A DNA stretch of 64,000 nt, taken from NCBI GenBank assembly GCA_002633005.1, contig NMRA01000210.1, forward strand, positions 499,653-563,652. Reading direction: 5' to 3'. Below, one piece after another: positions 1 to 11,900 of this stretch (positions are counted from its first letter, which is position 1; each line of letters begins with the position of its first letter). Origin of the DNA: Phoronis australis (lineage: Eukaryota; Phoronida; Phoronidae). The notes under the pieces were generated by a model. The model saw only the letters and a list, made by a program, of their open reading frames with translations. It ran no database searches and was not told where the DNA came from. Made by a program: the position numbers and the translations under genes.

Positions 1-713
1 AATCGTACGTCACATCTCCCATCTGAGTCGTATCGATTCGATTGTGCAATCCCGAAAAGGTCGAAAAATCAGTATAATGTGCATTGTAGCTAAATCCCCT
101 CAAACTTATTATGTGATTAATGTACTTTGTAATAGATATCTTGATAAGTAGGAGAAGACCTCCGCAAGGCATACTGACAACAAAGTCTCATCAGAAAATG
201 AGAGTGCCAATACTACCTGTTAATCGTGAATCAGTAGTGTCGGGATCTTAATACTGAGACAATAGCCGACTTTCGAAATAGCCGTGTCATATCAAATTCA
301 CTAACCCGCCAGATGATGACCAGGTCCTTAGTGGACAGGCGTTCAGCACCACCTACAGATGCCATGTAATACAGATCGGAGGTTTCAACCTATTGGTATA
401 AACAGCATTTTAATATCTTTGCTGCCATCATAATGCCGGCAAATTTCCACTGCTATGTGGTGTGATGTACTGATGTCTTACGAAAAAGGCAAAGCCTTTG
501 AAATATCTATTGATGAGCAAGAATACCCTGTTCCATACATTGTCCCGCTGCCATAATATATCCATGTCAAAGCCTGTGGCTGCCGTTGCTAAAGCGGGAG
601 AATTTCGATTCCAGCTTGTCAAAGAAGCTAAAATGAATTGGTGAACTAATTAAACGATGGGAGGGGCTGATGTGGGATTTATTCCTCTGCTTTTATATTT
701 ATGAACCGTAATG

Positions 714-2205
714 TAGTACCGTATTCGCCGTAATAACCGCCCATGCCCCTATAAGCAGCCTCCCACGCGTTTTCAGACTTCGCTAAAATAAGCGCCCAGT
801 CCATGAACGTGTACGTGCGAAAAATGACTTACTTACAGTCCTAAAATTCCACAGTAATGTCTTCAATTTATCAATAATATTTGACAGTCCTGAAAAAATC
901 ATTGTCCGCGGAATTTGTAGACCTCGAGCCTCGCCGCTAAGTTGGTATTTAGCTGTGACTATACACTTCATACTTCCGCCTTGCTCAACACGAACACAAA
1001 AGTTTTGCTGATCTTGCGAGGACCAATGGTCTTGCCTTTCAGAACAGAAGTAGTGTACTTGTCTAGGGGATTGCTTTGTAAATATTTCCTGCTTTCAGCA
1101 AGAATCCAAATTTCTTTGTACACATGAAAACCACGAATCGAATCGAAGATAATAAAAAGCTTGGCCAGTGTTAAAAGCACATGGTCAGGAATCTGTCATC
1201 AAAGACATTACTCGGGAACTATCCATTCATGAAATGGGTAGCATAGCATTGGCAAGAAATGAATATTGGCTCTAAATTCCGACAGTTTCTAATACTGAAA
1301 AAAATGTTTGCGTATTTTTGAAAATGAATTGTTTGATTAACCATAATTGGCGTTTTTAAGCCAAATATCCGATAAAATGACCGCTGACAGTGAATGCTTA
1401 CACACCCTTACACCGAAAAATAACGCATCCAGCCTCATGGTGACTAATATGGGCCTTACCGAGACAAATGTCGAACATTTTTAGCACATGAGACCGGCAA
1501 GTGCTGAATGAAACACGCTCTGGTTTAGGCCTACAGCTTGTGCAAATTTCTTTAGATACAGTGCATATCTAGTAGCTTGTTAGATTGCGTGGCTCTAGTA
1601 AAAAGACGGTCTCTGCTCTGGCAAATGAACTCTGGTGACATGCACACGCTCGCTTACTCGCAAACGCAGACAACTTCAAAACAAACGTCACGTGACAACA
1701 ACATTGTGTGTTTGTCCAGACGTTTTTCTCGTGTTGCCGATCACACATGTAGATGGCACAGATTTGTACTTAATCTGCCGTTAATCCCGACTCCATGGGT
1801 GGCAACTTAAATATCTTAGGGACGTTACTTGGAAAACTTAATGAGGATTTTGGGTAATTTGCTCGAGTCAAAACTGTATTTTTATTCAAGCATTCAAGTT
1901 GCCATATCGACGATTGGGTGGCAGTCAGTCGGCGAGTTTTCGCCCTGGGATTTCAGCACAATTTTCTGTAAAATTATTGTAATTTAGCAGCAAAGTTTGA
2001 TAGCAATGCACCACGGTTTTGTAGTAAGTCTTTCATAGATTACAGATACGTCACAGAGCGTAAATGTGATGAATCTTAGTTTCCGATTTCACCCGTTTCG
2101 GAGACCGGGTTTCAACAGCCTTGAGTTATAATAAGCGCCCCTTGCCCCCCGAAACGAACTTTCCTAAGCGCCCTGGGTGGTTATTACGGCGAATACTGTA
2201 ATTTG
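714..2205. mobile_element. TIR DNA transposon, copy 1 (TACCGTATTCGCCGTAATAA ends)
   Basis: Both ends carry inverted repeats: TACCGTATTCGCCGTAATAA near 717 and its complement TTATTACGGCGAATACTGTA ending near 2201. Subterminal AAGCGCCC motifs occur at both ends. The interior (about 1190-1800) matches, in reverse orientation, the copies at 7.4-8.0 kb and 48.8-49.4 kb. No transposase frame is visible, so it is non-autonomous. Confidence 0.8.
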
Positions 2206-3671
2206 GAATTCATGTCTGTCCCCCAAATCTGAGTCACTTTCGTGCTCTCAATACTCTAGAGAGCGCCAATATGACAAGTCCCCTATTTATTAGTGTAAGC
2301 ACTGTTGAGTTAGCTAGACTAGTTCTAGTCCCATGCCGTCTCTATGTTCCGTGATGCTCTATGGTTTATTGAATCATTTACTGTTTGACGTTATATACAT
2401 TCACAGTAGGTGATGATAATATCGTGTGGTAGCTGCATTGTCCACCAATGAAATACGGAACAGCTACTTTTCCATAAAGCCCAGTGCACGTTTATTTTAC
2501 AGTTTACCTTGTCGTTTATTCCATCGTTCTTAAAGTCTAATGTCTGTCCATTCTTCAAATTTTCATTTTGTTTCTTGTTCATAACAAGTTTAGAACTGAA
2601 CGGTGAGTTTGCTGAAAATGTCTACGCTGCTGCCACTTAATTTACCAGCAGTGGACTCAGTTAATGCGCATCTTGATTCTATATTTATGTATGATAAATA
2701 TGTTATGCAACGTATGTGATAATCAGAGTGGGATAATATTCCTATCTCGATTTGTGATATGCAACACGACTTAAACTCGCCGTTTTGCTCTCATTTAAAA
2801 CAGCTAGAATATTTACAAGTCATGATATAATACCCCTCAGTGATCATTATGTATGTTATACTAACATACATCTATTGTACAATCTCTCTTCTAAATGTTA
2901 ACACAATAAAGTGAACAAAAATTACATTGCTTTTCTCGGTGCATCAGTGAACCCTGACGTTTCACCAGTTTTGTAAATCGGGGTCTCGTTCACAGCTAAT
3001 CCTTGTTGCCTTGTGCCAGGACTGTATTATGTTGCAGTGCTCAGTCATATTACCAGGCACTGGTGAGGTTGTTGGCTTAGTAAGCAAGAGCTGTGAAAGG
3101 AGATAGACTTATTACGTTACTGTATGAAAAAGTGCAATTGGCCGCATAAGCACCAGCAAAAACTGTTTGAGGTATTTGTGTAAACTCCGTCATTATTGTG
3201 TGTTCATTTTGCTGTCCATTTTTCAATGGCGGTGAAATATTCTGGTCAAAATGGAAGTGGCGTGGTCATTACGGGCCCGTTGGAAGGTGAATACTGCCGC
3301 AAAGGAGGGTGATGAGTCGTCCATATTTTTACACGCTCTAGAGAAACTGCACATGCATATGGTGCAAACTCGGCTATCGTAGCTCCATCTGGTGATTAAT
3401 ACAGTCATCACTTATGAGTTACTTACCAAGTGGAAAAGCAGGATTCTTCTACACCTATTTACGTTTCAGTTCAGTGAGGTTTTTGATGATGTAATTTTCA
3501 ACGTTGTCTAAAAATTCAACAATTCGTTTTTAAAAACTGCTATAATGTGAAGCAGTAAAATTGCATTCTTATTGCTTTACGGTTTTGAGCTCTGCGATTA
3601 AGAATGGTGATAAGTGTGCCAGATCATTAACTTTTGCTAATTTAAGGCCACTTTCTTAACCATGGACTATT

Positions 3672-3862
3672 TGTTTAATTTATTTATTTTATTTATGGTG
3701 ATATTTAAAATGAGGGTGGCCTCTTCAGTGATAGCACTGCTTTCCAAGAGGGCCCTCAGCAACGAAATATAAAACAGTAATATAATACAATAAAGTAATA
3801 AAACGGTAATTAAATACATGTAACAGAGATACAATTAAAACAGTTTGAGAATTAAGATATTA
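3672..3862 (-). mobile_element. LINE 3' end, copy 1
   Basis: On the minus strand it ends GAGGGCCCTCTTGGAAAGCA, then CACCCTCATTTTAAATA and an ATAAATAAA-type tail. The preceding AT-rich segment matches 25050-25200, so both are 3' remnants of one retroposon family. Confidence 0.6.
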
Positions 3863-4251
3863 TATAAATGACAAAGGAAAATGAAAATTTAATTAAGAGA
3901 GATGAAATAAATAAAGAAATGATACTAAATAGCGAGAGTATGTACAATAATGAAAAAGTCATAATTAAGGCAGGTAAGGTCACTTTCTTAACATGGGACT
4001 ATTTGTTTAATATTGCCAAAAACAAACTTCCGGCTGTGTTTAGTCAATATTCATTAAAATTCATGTTGACTGTGCAGACGCACCGAGCAGAGTGGGCGTA
4101 TTGATTTGTAGTCTTGAAAAATTCAGTTGGGCTTTGTTAGTAACGTGTAAGAAGGACAAACGGTTTTGATGAGCTTTTGTTTGTAGTAAGCGATAATACC
4201 ATTTGTTAGCATGCGTGAAGGGGGAAACATAAAACTTGGTGCTGCAGTTAT

Positions 4252-4465
4252 GAGCCAACTTTGACTTACGGTATCTTGGGGAAGGGCTAAGCACCCCCAA
4301 TGTTGTCAGAAATGCCCTTCTGCGGAGATAAAGATGTATTTGTATGTTCATATTAACATGGTTCTGAGCCAACTTTGATTTGTGGAAGGGCTAAGCACCT
4401 CAATGTTGTCAGAAATGCCCTGCTGCGGAGGTAGAGGTGTATTTCTACGTACATAGTCGCAGTAC
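4252..4465 (+). repeat. Two-copy tandem duplication, period 114 bp
   Basis: GAGCCAACTTTGA starts copies at 4252 and 4366; both continue GGGCTAAGCACC, AATGTTGTCAGAAATGCCC and GCTGCGGAG-like blocks with small indels. No gene signal. Confidence 0.75.
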
Positions 4466-4610
4466 TCGTGTTTTGTTAGAGTAGGTATTTATGACCAAGT
4501 TGTAAAAAACCTGCATGTTGACCAACACCAATTGTACCATGTTTCATTTACGGTATCCAAACATACTTCATAAAGCAGCTGTGACGGTCAGTTTACTGCC
4601 TTCAATATTA

Positions 4611-4848
4611 AAAAAAAAACAATTGCAGGTGGTCTGATACACATTGTACCAGACATGCGCAGGCCTCGCATGTGGGCCCATTGCACTGATCACCTGGAAC
4701 AATTTTTATGCTTTATTAATATATGGTTAAAACTGAGCTGAGGAGCTAGAAACCTGGCTCAAGGGTTTAGCAGTGTGACATGGTAGGACTTGAACCCACG
4801 ACCTCGAGTAAAGAAAGCGGGCACTTATCAACCAGGCCACACTGCCTA
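4611..4848 (-). mobile_element. tRNA-derived SINE, copy 1
   Basis: On the minus strand this reads GGCAGTGTGGCCTGGTTGAT (box A region) then GTGGGTTCAAGTCCTACC (box B), followed by a 150-bp body shared with the copy at 59656. Flanks CTTCAATATTA (4600-4610) and CTTCAGTATTA (4849-4859) form an 11-bp target-site duplication with one mismatch, so this copy is old. Confidence 0.85.
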
Positions 4849-5045
4849 CTTCAGTATTAAGTAATATGGAATTATCAGTTTTTTTTAAGTGAGAAGAGTT
4901 GACAGCAATTTTTGACGGGGAATGGTCTTATTCAGAAGGTTATGACATAAAGTTGTCCGATGGATATATTGGCGGGTCAAAAACGGCTAACCTCAAAGTC
5001 AGATAAAAGAAGAATGAAGCATGCTATTTAGCCATAAATCACACT

Positions 5046-5455
5046 GTTAAGGACCTTTCATACTAATGTTGATGTGTCAATTTTTTGCGGTCAGTATGAA
5101 CGCTTAACTTCAGTCCTATCGAAGTTATCACCGGGTGCCACTGTCATCATCAACAATTACAGGGTAGTGCCGTTGGTAATAGTTGCTTATATTTTGCTTT
5201 AATAATCACCAATCAATTGAAGAATAAGTTTTATGCCAATTAGTACATGCTAATGTTCCCTAATTATCACATTAAAAAAATCTTAGCGGGCAGCGCTACC
5301 TTGTGATAACTTTGATGACGACTCCATCTCCTACCGTTTACTTTGATGTTTATTAACTGCCGAAGCCAGTATGAGCGATCCAGTCAACTTCACAATATAT
5401 GTTGACTCTCGGCTCACACAGGAGTTAATTCAATATGAAAGGGCCTTTAAGGTCC
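5046..5455. mobile_element. Long-TIR element, copy 1
   Basis: Ends are GTTAAGGACCTTTCATACTA and the complementary AATATGAAAGGGCCTTTAAG; imperfect pairing continues inwards for about 110 bp (AGTTATCACCGGGTGCC against the complement of TAGCGCTACCTTGTGATAAC). The interior has no coding signal. A right half of the same family is at 42881. Confidence 0.65.
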
Positions 5456-5894
5456 ATTCCAACCACAGTGTAACTATGTTAAAAAACAGTGCAGTAATGT
5501 GTCTCAAAGGTACACCGGTTTTATGGCACGAGTTCACTCGCTGTTTCAATGTTATTACTGAACAGCTTCCTACTACCCACTGTGTTCAACTTGTCATATA
5601 ACTTATACAACACAGTCATCTCTAAATAGATCTATCACGACGATGACGAAGCAAATTTGAAGTGGCATATTCATTTTTTTATCAAAAATGCTTTCATTGA
5701 ATACTGAGTGCATCAGGCGTTGCAGTCTGCCTGCTACTTTTCAGCTTTTCTGCTGTCATTCTCCCGACATTTCAAAATGACTCATTCACATGTCATTGAT
5801 GTGGATTTCTGGACTCATTCAAAGTTCATGTCGAACATGTTGAATTGCCGTCTCATGGCTTGGCTTACTAAATGTACAAATGGTTTATTTTCAG

Positions 5895-5996
5895 ATTAGA
5901 AAGTTTGAAAAGCTGGAAACAGACGAAGAAAGGATAAACCTGGGAAAAACAGTGTATGATAATTACATAATGAAAGAGTTGGTGTCCAGGTCACAT
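5895..5996 (+). CDS. GRK2: GRK2 exon: RGS-homology domain, [13 protein letters not shown]
   Basis: This exon has 34 codons in phase 0 at both ends. The acceptor is a TTTATTTTCAG and the donor GTAAGT. It reads [13 protein letters not shown] then [11 protein letters not shown], matching human GRK2 IKKYEKLETEEER and YIMKELLACSH. It is the first recognisable exon in the window; the preceding exon should end in a LVEFYEE-like segment, which I could not find. Confidence 0.93.
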
Positions 5997-8900
5997 GTAA
6001 GTGTTACCATGGTGACGATTCTGCTCTCTGTGTTTCAGTTGAAATCGTTGTGCAGATACCACTTGAGTGCAGCTTGTGTGCACGACAGCAGAATGTATGT
6101 TGCAAATGAATTGAAAACCTTCACTCTTGTACTACCCAGCAAATATGCAATCAGTCTGTCAAGTCTTGGGGTTTGGTTTTATTTGCTTTTGAAGGTTGAC
6201 AATTAACGTGCAATGTTGTGCTGTTTGTTTTCCACTATTAGCATTGAATGAGTTAATCACTAGTTCAAGCATAATATTGGCTTGATCTTCGCTTCTAAGA
6301 TAATAAAATTGATAAGTTTATCACCTTCTTTCAGACATATTCCAAAAATGCTGTAGATCACGTACAAGAAATGTTGACTCAAGCCCAACGGACAAGATTA
6401 TTGAACAGTGATGTGTTTGAGGTAAGGCTTGTTGATCAGCTGGTCACTGAATCAGTGATTGACCAACTAATCACTGAGTTACGGTGAGAGTTGAGACAGA
6501 TCAACCAAATAGTCACTGAGTTATGGTGAGAGTTGAGACAGACTGACCATCTAGTCAGCGCGTTACAGTGGGAGTTGAGACTGAATGCTGGGATCATTTT
6601 GTAAAAAATCATGAAAAGTGGCAGATGTGCTCCTACTGAAAAGAACAGGATTGACATCGGATGGCTTCGACTACTGTGGAGCCCCCTAGTGGCAGTTTCT
6701 TTTTTTTGCATCCATCAGGGTTAAATTTGGAAAGCGTATTCCTTTAAGCACTGCTACGAATGACGCCGAATTTCAGACGGACAGATCCAACTACCACAAT
6801 TATACCATTTAGTTGCAATTTTAGTTTTTTATGTTTCTCTCTGTATTTTCAGAGATCTTTTACGGATTTTTATGAACTTTGGCTGATAGTATTCTATGAA
6901 AGAGACCATGATGATTTTCCATTTTAGGTTCAGATTCAACGATTACATCCGGTGGCTGTTCATATTATTTTCAAGTTTGGTTTTTGGCAACCACCTCTCT
7001 TACAGCCAAGTCACTCTAATGATCGTTATGAAAATTGACACGTCTTCTTACGACTGATGGTGATTTTTGGACGAGTCTTGACAGCTGTGGCACCGCCTTG
7101 TGGAAATTTTGTTTTTTTTTTTTTGGTTGTGACTTAATATTTACTAAATTCCTTGATGTTTATTGTTCATGAAATACGGTATGTGTTGCTATTTAGGCGA
7201 GTACATCTGACATATTTTGGGAGAAATCCTACTACTGTGGAGTCCCCTTCTTTAATTTTAGTTTTCTTTGTATCCCTTGATACCTTCATTGTTCCTCGAA
7301 TAATGTTCATTAAATTTGGCAAATAAGTTACTATACAATATCAGCTGTCCAGTTGCAAGCAGATTTGACCTACCGTATTCGCCGTAATAACCACCCAACA
7401 TCGTGCCATCTACATGTATGATCGGCAACATGGCGAGAAAAATGTCTGGACAAACACACATGTTGTTGTCACGTGACGTTTGTTTTGAAGTTCGTCTGCA
7501 TTTGTGAGTAAGCGAGCACGTGCGTGTCACCAGAGTTCATTTGCCAAAGCAGAGACCGTCTTTTGGCCAGAGCCACGCAATCTAACGAGGTAGATGTGCA
7601 TTAATTGTGTCTAAAGAAATTTGCACAAGCAGTAGGCCTAGACCAGAGCGTGTTTCATTCAGCACTTACCAGTCTCGTGTGTTAAAAACGTTCGACATTT
7701 GTCTCGGTAAGGCCCATATTAGTCACCATGTAGCTGGATGCGTACGTAACTATCCGGGTGTGTAAGCATTCACTGTCAGTTGTCATTTTATCGGATATTC
7801 AGCTTAAAAACACCAATTATGGTTAATCAAACAATTCATCTCAAAATAACGCAAACATGTTTTATAGTATTAGAAATTGTCGGAAATTAGTGCCAATATT
7901 CATTTCTTACCGATGTTATGCTACCCGTTTCATGAATGGATAGTTCCCGACTTGCGTCTTTGATGACAGGTTCATATATGTAGCGCGCGCTTCCTGGCCA
8001 CGTGCGTTTAACACCGAGTTCTTTTATTCATGTGTCAGTCGATGTGTCTACTGAAAGGTCAGACCATAGTGGGACACGGTCGTCGCGAGAGTAGCTATTT
8101 AAAATTTACCTGCATTGCTCCCTTTGTAATGGGAATTTTTTAAAATAAAGATGATCTCTTGTATCTTCGCTGTATGTGATGCACACGGTGAACACATATC
8201 AGTTCTCCAAGTTGCTTCTGTTTTTATCTTCCTGTTGCACTGATAAGCTACCGCCTATCGTTGTTGTTGTGTTCGTAATTTGGTTACATACATTGTGAAA
8301 AAATTCGATCAGCTGGTCTGCATCAAACATGTAACAAGTCTTGAATTGGTATTTACTGGTCTGCCTTGTCATTGTGTTAGAATTTGTGTATTACATTTCA
8401 GTAGCAAGACAAAGTATGGCGTGATTGCCTTACACCATTTTGATTGATGAAATGGTAACCCATGTTACAGCGCGAGTTGAGACTGATTGGCCAACTGGTC
8501 ATTGAGTTACTTATTTGCGACAGAATTGGCAATGTTTCACTTACAGTTTTGAATGTGGTGCTTCACTAATACATGTCAATTATGAAAGCACAGTTTTGAG
8601 CACAAAATATTGAAAGCGCTCCTTGTCTTAGTCTATTTTACATCTTTCTATTTTTTAAACGCGATAACATTGCAGAAAAGCAACACAGTTTGAACAATAA
8701 ATTTAAACAAACCCAGAAATCGCAGACCATTTTGTGCAATCAAAGGATGTGATTGAGCTGTTTTCATGTGTTGCGTTATCTTTGTCAATAGCCATGTCTT
8801 CATTTTTCAGCCGTACATAGAAGAAATCTGTGATTCACTAAGGGGTCATATATTTCAGAAATTTATAGACAGGTGAGTGACAGACCTGTTTAAGATGTGT

Positions 8901-11900
8901 TCAAAAATGGAGAGAAAAAATATAAGGCTTGTTTTCCAAGACTTGACTGTTCCAGCGAGCTCAAAAAATTGGTCAAGACTTTTTTGAGAAGGATTTTCGC
9001 TCAAGGTTTTAAATTTGCTGGTATTGTACACCTTGATTATTTTATTGTGGGGTTACAGTTACAATGCTTTATCATTAAACTGGCAGTTGGTTGTTTGTCT
9101 AGACTAAAACCGATTGCTTAATAATTGACTAACTCTAAATACATAAATATATTCCCTTCAGGCCACTGAGTTGTCTTGTCCTATCTAATATCCGTTTTAT
9201 TGATTACATGGTAAAACCTTCATTTAAGGCAGTCTCAAGTTTGGGACACTGAAGCTAATGTTAGATGTGTTGCTAGGTCTCCTTTGTTTCACAGCTATGC
9301 TCAGAGACCCTAATTAGTTGGAAAATAATTAACTTTTCAGTGTCCCAAGTGGTTGGAGTTTTGCTGTATGCGCTGTATGCGGATGCCAATTTGTCACATC
9401 AGACGTGGTGCTATTGAGTTAATTGCAGTTATAATACTGACGGATATTGGTATCAAATGAAGCTGACAAGACATTTAACTTGCATGTTAACTTTTTGTTG
9501 ATTTCAGTGACAAGTACACAAGGTTCTGTCAATGGAAAAATTTAGAGTTGAATATTCAAGTAAGTAAAACGGCTTGAATAATGAATTGAGTAGGGTTTCT
9601 TGTCATTCTGGTGGCTTGTTTTTTCGATGCACAGCCCCATCTTTAAAAAAAATTTGTACCACACCCATCTTGATATTGTGTCACGTGACCATGCAATAAC
9701 CGAAAAGGTTGTTGTACTGTCACGCGACTTCGTTATTACGCATTGACCGAAGTGCAAGAAAATAATAGTCAGTTAAATCTTTGATATGTTTGGCCTCGTC
9801 CAAGTACTTACTCGGTGCAGCACCCTCGGCTAAGAACATCACCCATATTGAAGCGCATATGGTTAAGCATATAGTATATGTGTTTTTGTCGGCGGGAGGG
9901 GGAGTTTTTTAGTGGTTCCGTGGTGTAGAAAGCTGGTGTTCTTAAATTTGAAGGTTACACTGTAGACTGGGTAGATGTCATCAATTGGATCTAGATTTTC
10001 CAATGCAAACTTTAGTTGTTCTTGAAGTTAACGATTTTGACTTGACTTCATTACGATTTGATGCCGCTTTAGCAGTAAAATGATGGTGACTTAGAGTTTT
10101 GAAACGGCTAGTTTTGAAGCTTCTCAGGGTCATAAATGGAATTACGAGACCTCAATTTGTTGTTTCTGTGAACTCGTGCTTTCTCGAATGTCTATTCGAC
10201 AGCGTGTACTACTTCTGTTAGTTTCTGTTTGCTGGGTTCGTCACTTATATTCCAGTGACATGGCAACACTTCTGAATGTTGTGTTGTTGCATTTCTTGTT
10301 ATGTAGTACTATTGGAATTGTTTTTGAAATTTTCCACTTTTCCATGATTTTAATAAAAAAGTTGCATAAAGTGAAAAGGAAATGTTTTAAGAAGCTAAGA
10401 TCATTTTGAGATCTTGTCTTGAACACGTATCTCGCTATAACTACTTTTAGGTAGTGATGTGGTAACATTGTTAATAAAAATCTATTGGTCTTTTTACGCC
10501 AACCTCTAGGCTATTTAAATTGACACGCCAAGTGACACCTGGTTACCACTCCTAAGGAAGATATAAATGTAATACATTTTCCTCAAAGGTGGTGTTGTAG
10601 TGGTTAAGTACTGGACTGTCAGTCTAAAGGTCCATAGTTCAATCCCAGGTTGAGCCAACAAAAGTAAAGAAGTGCTCATCATTGACCTCCGAAGATGGTC
10701 GAATAAGTGACCAACCGAAATGTTGTGCTAACGTAAATAGGCTAGCAGTTGGAGTGAATAGACGGATAGATTTTAGAATTGAATTGATTGTCTACATTGA
10801 CTGTCCGGTGTATGTCCTACTGAGCAGCTCACTGTTGGGTGCATGTCCTGCTGAGCAGCTCACTGTTGGGTGTATGTCCTGTTGAGCAGCTCACTGTTGG
10901 GTGTATGTCCTGTTGAGCAGCTCACTGTTGGGTGTATGTCCTGTTGAGCAGCTCACTGTTGGGTGTATGTCCTGTTGAGCAGCTCACTGTTGGGTGTATG
11001 TCCTGTTGAGCAGCTCACTGTCGGGTGTATGTCCTGTTGAGCAGCTCACTGTCGGGTGTATGTCCTACTGAGCAGCTCGCTGATGGGTGTATGTCCTGCT
11101 GAGTGAACGACTGGCCATTGCTTGTCCTCAAGAGGTCCAGGTTCCAACTCTTGCTGATGACTGAACACATCATTTGTGTACAGTATTGTGTACATTAAAC
11201 AACTGAGGTTGAGAATCATGACTTGTAAGTCACTGTTATTGATTTATAAAATAGTTGGGAATATTTTAATATGTTTTAATACTGATGTTCGTCGTTTTGT
11301 TTTTACTATTTTTATTATTTTGTATTCTTATCCGCATCTATTTGATTTATTTATTGATTTCTTTTCAGTTAACAATGAACGACTTCAGCGTCCATCGGAT
11401 CATCGGCAGGGGAGGCTTCGGTGAGGTGTACGGCTGTAGGAAGGCTGATACCGGGAAGATGTATGCAATGAAGTGTCTAGACAAGAAACGGATCAAGATG
11501 AAGGGTGGCGAGACACTGGCTCTCAATGAACGCATAATGCTGTCACTGGTCAGCACAGGGGTAGGTGACTGTGGTCGACCTGAACTCTGACCTGGTGGCG
11601 GTGACTGCATCACGCAGTCATCTCCGCCTGCCTGCCAGCATTTCTTCTAGAATCGTCAACGGAAACATTTGGTTTTTGTCTGAGAAGTTGTAGTGCTTTC
11701 TTATGGGTTCTTTTTTTTCAACGTTTTGAAATATTTATCTATTGAAATAATGACATGTTCCTGTTTTTGGATGAATTTGACGTATTTTGTGTCTTCTATT
11801 GGCCATTTTAACTGTTGTGTAGTCTGTTTTTTGCATCTATCTCTCTATCAACCAAATCACTCTAAGTATGATTGTGAAAATTGACATATATGTTCTTAGT

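Larger units (their letters stand above)
1..5894. other. Upstream intron or 5' flank of GRK2
   Basis: Apart from the TIR transposon (714-2205), LINE end, 114-bp duplication, SINE and long-TIR element listed separately, I see no exon. I looked for the missing RGS-homology segments (a LVEFYEE-like end before exon 5895, a VMQKYLE-like helix) and found none. Confidence 0.6.
6422..8810 (+). other. GRK2 intron with minisatellite, CTAGTGG repeat and TIR transposon
   Basis: The listed repeats fill 6465-8030; in 8031-8810 I see nothing beyond AT-rich intron sequence and one stray minisatellite unit at 8470. The smaller introns 5997-6334 and 8873-9507 show nothing. Confidence 0.7.
9560..11368 (+). other. 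GRK2 intron with SINE head and 31-bp minisatellite
   Basis: Only the tRNA-like element and the minisatellite stand out; 9560-10580 contains no supported feature. Confidence 0.7.
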
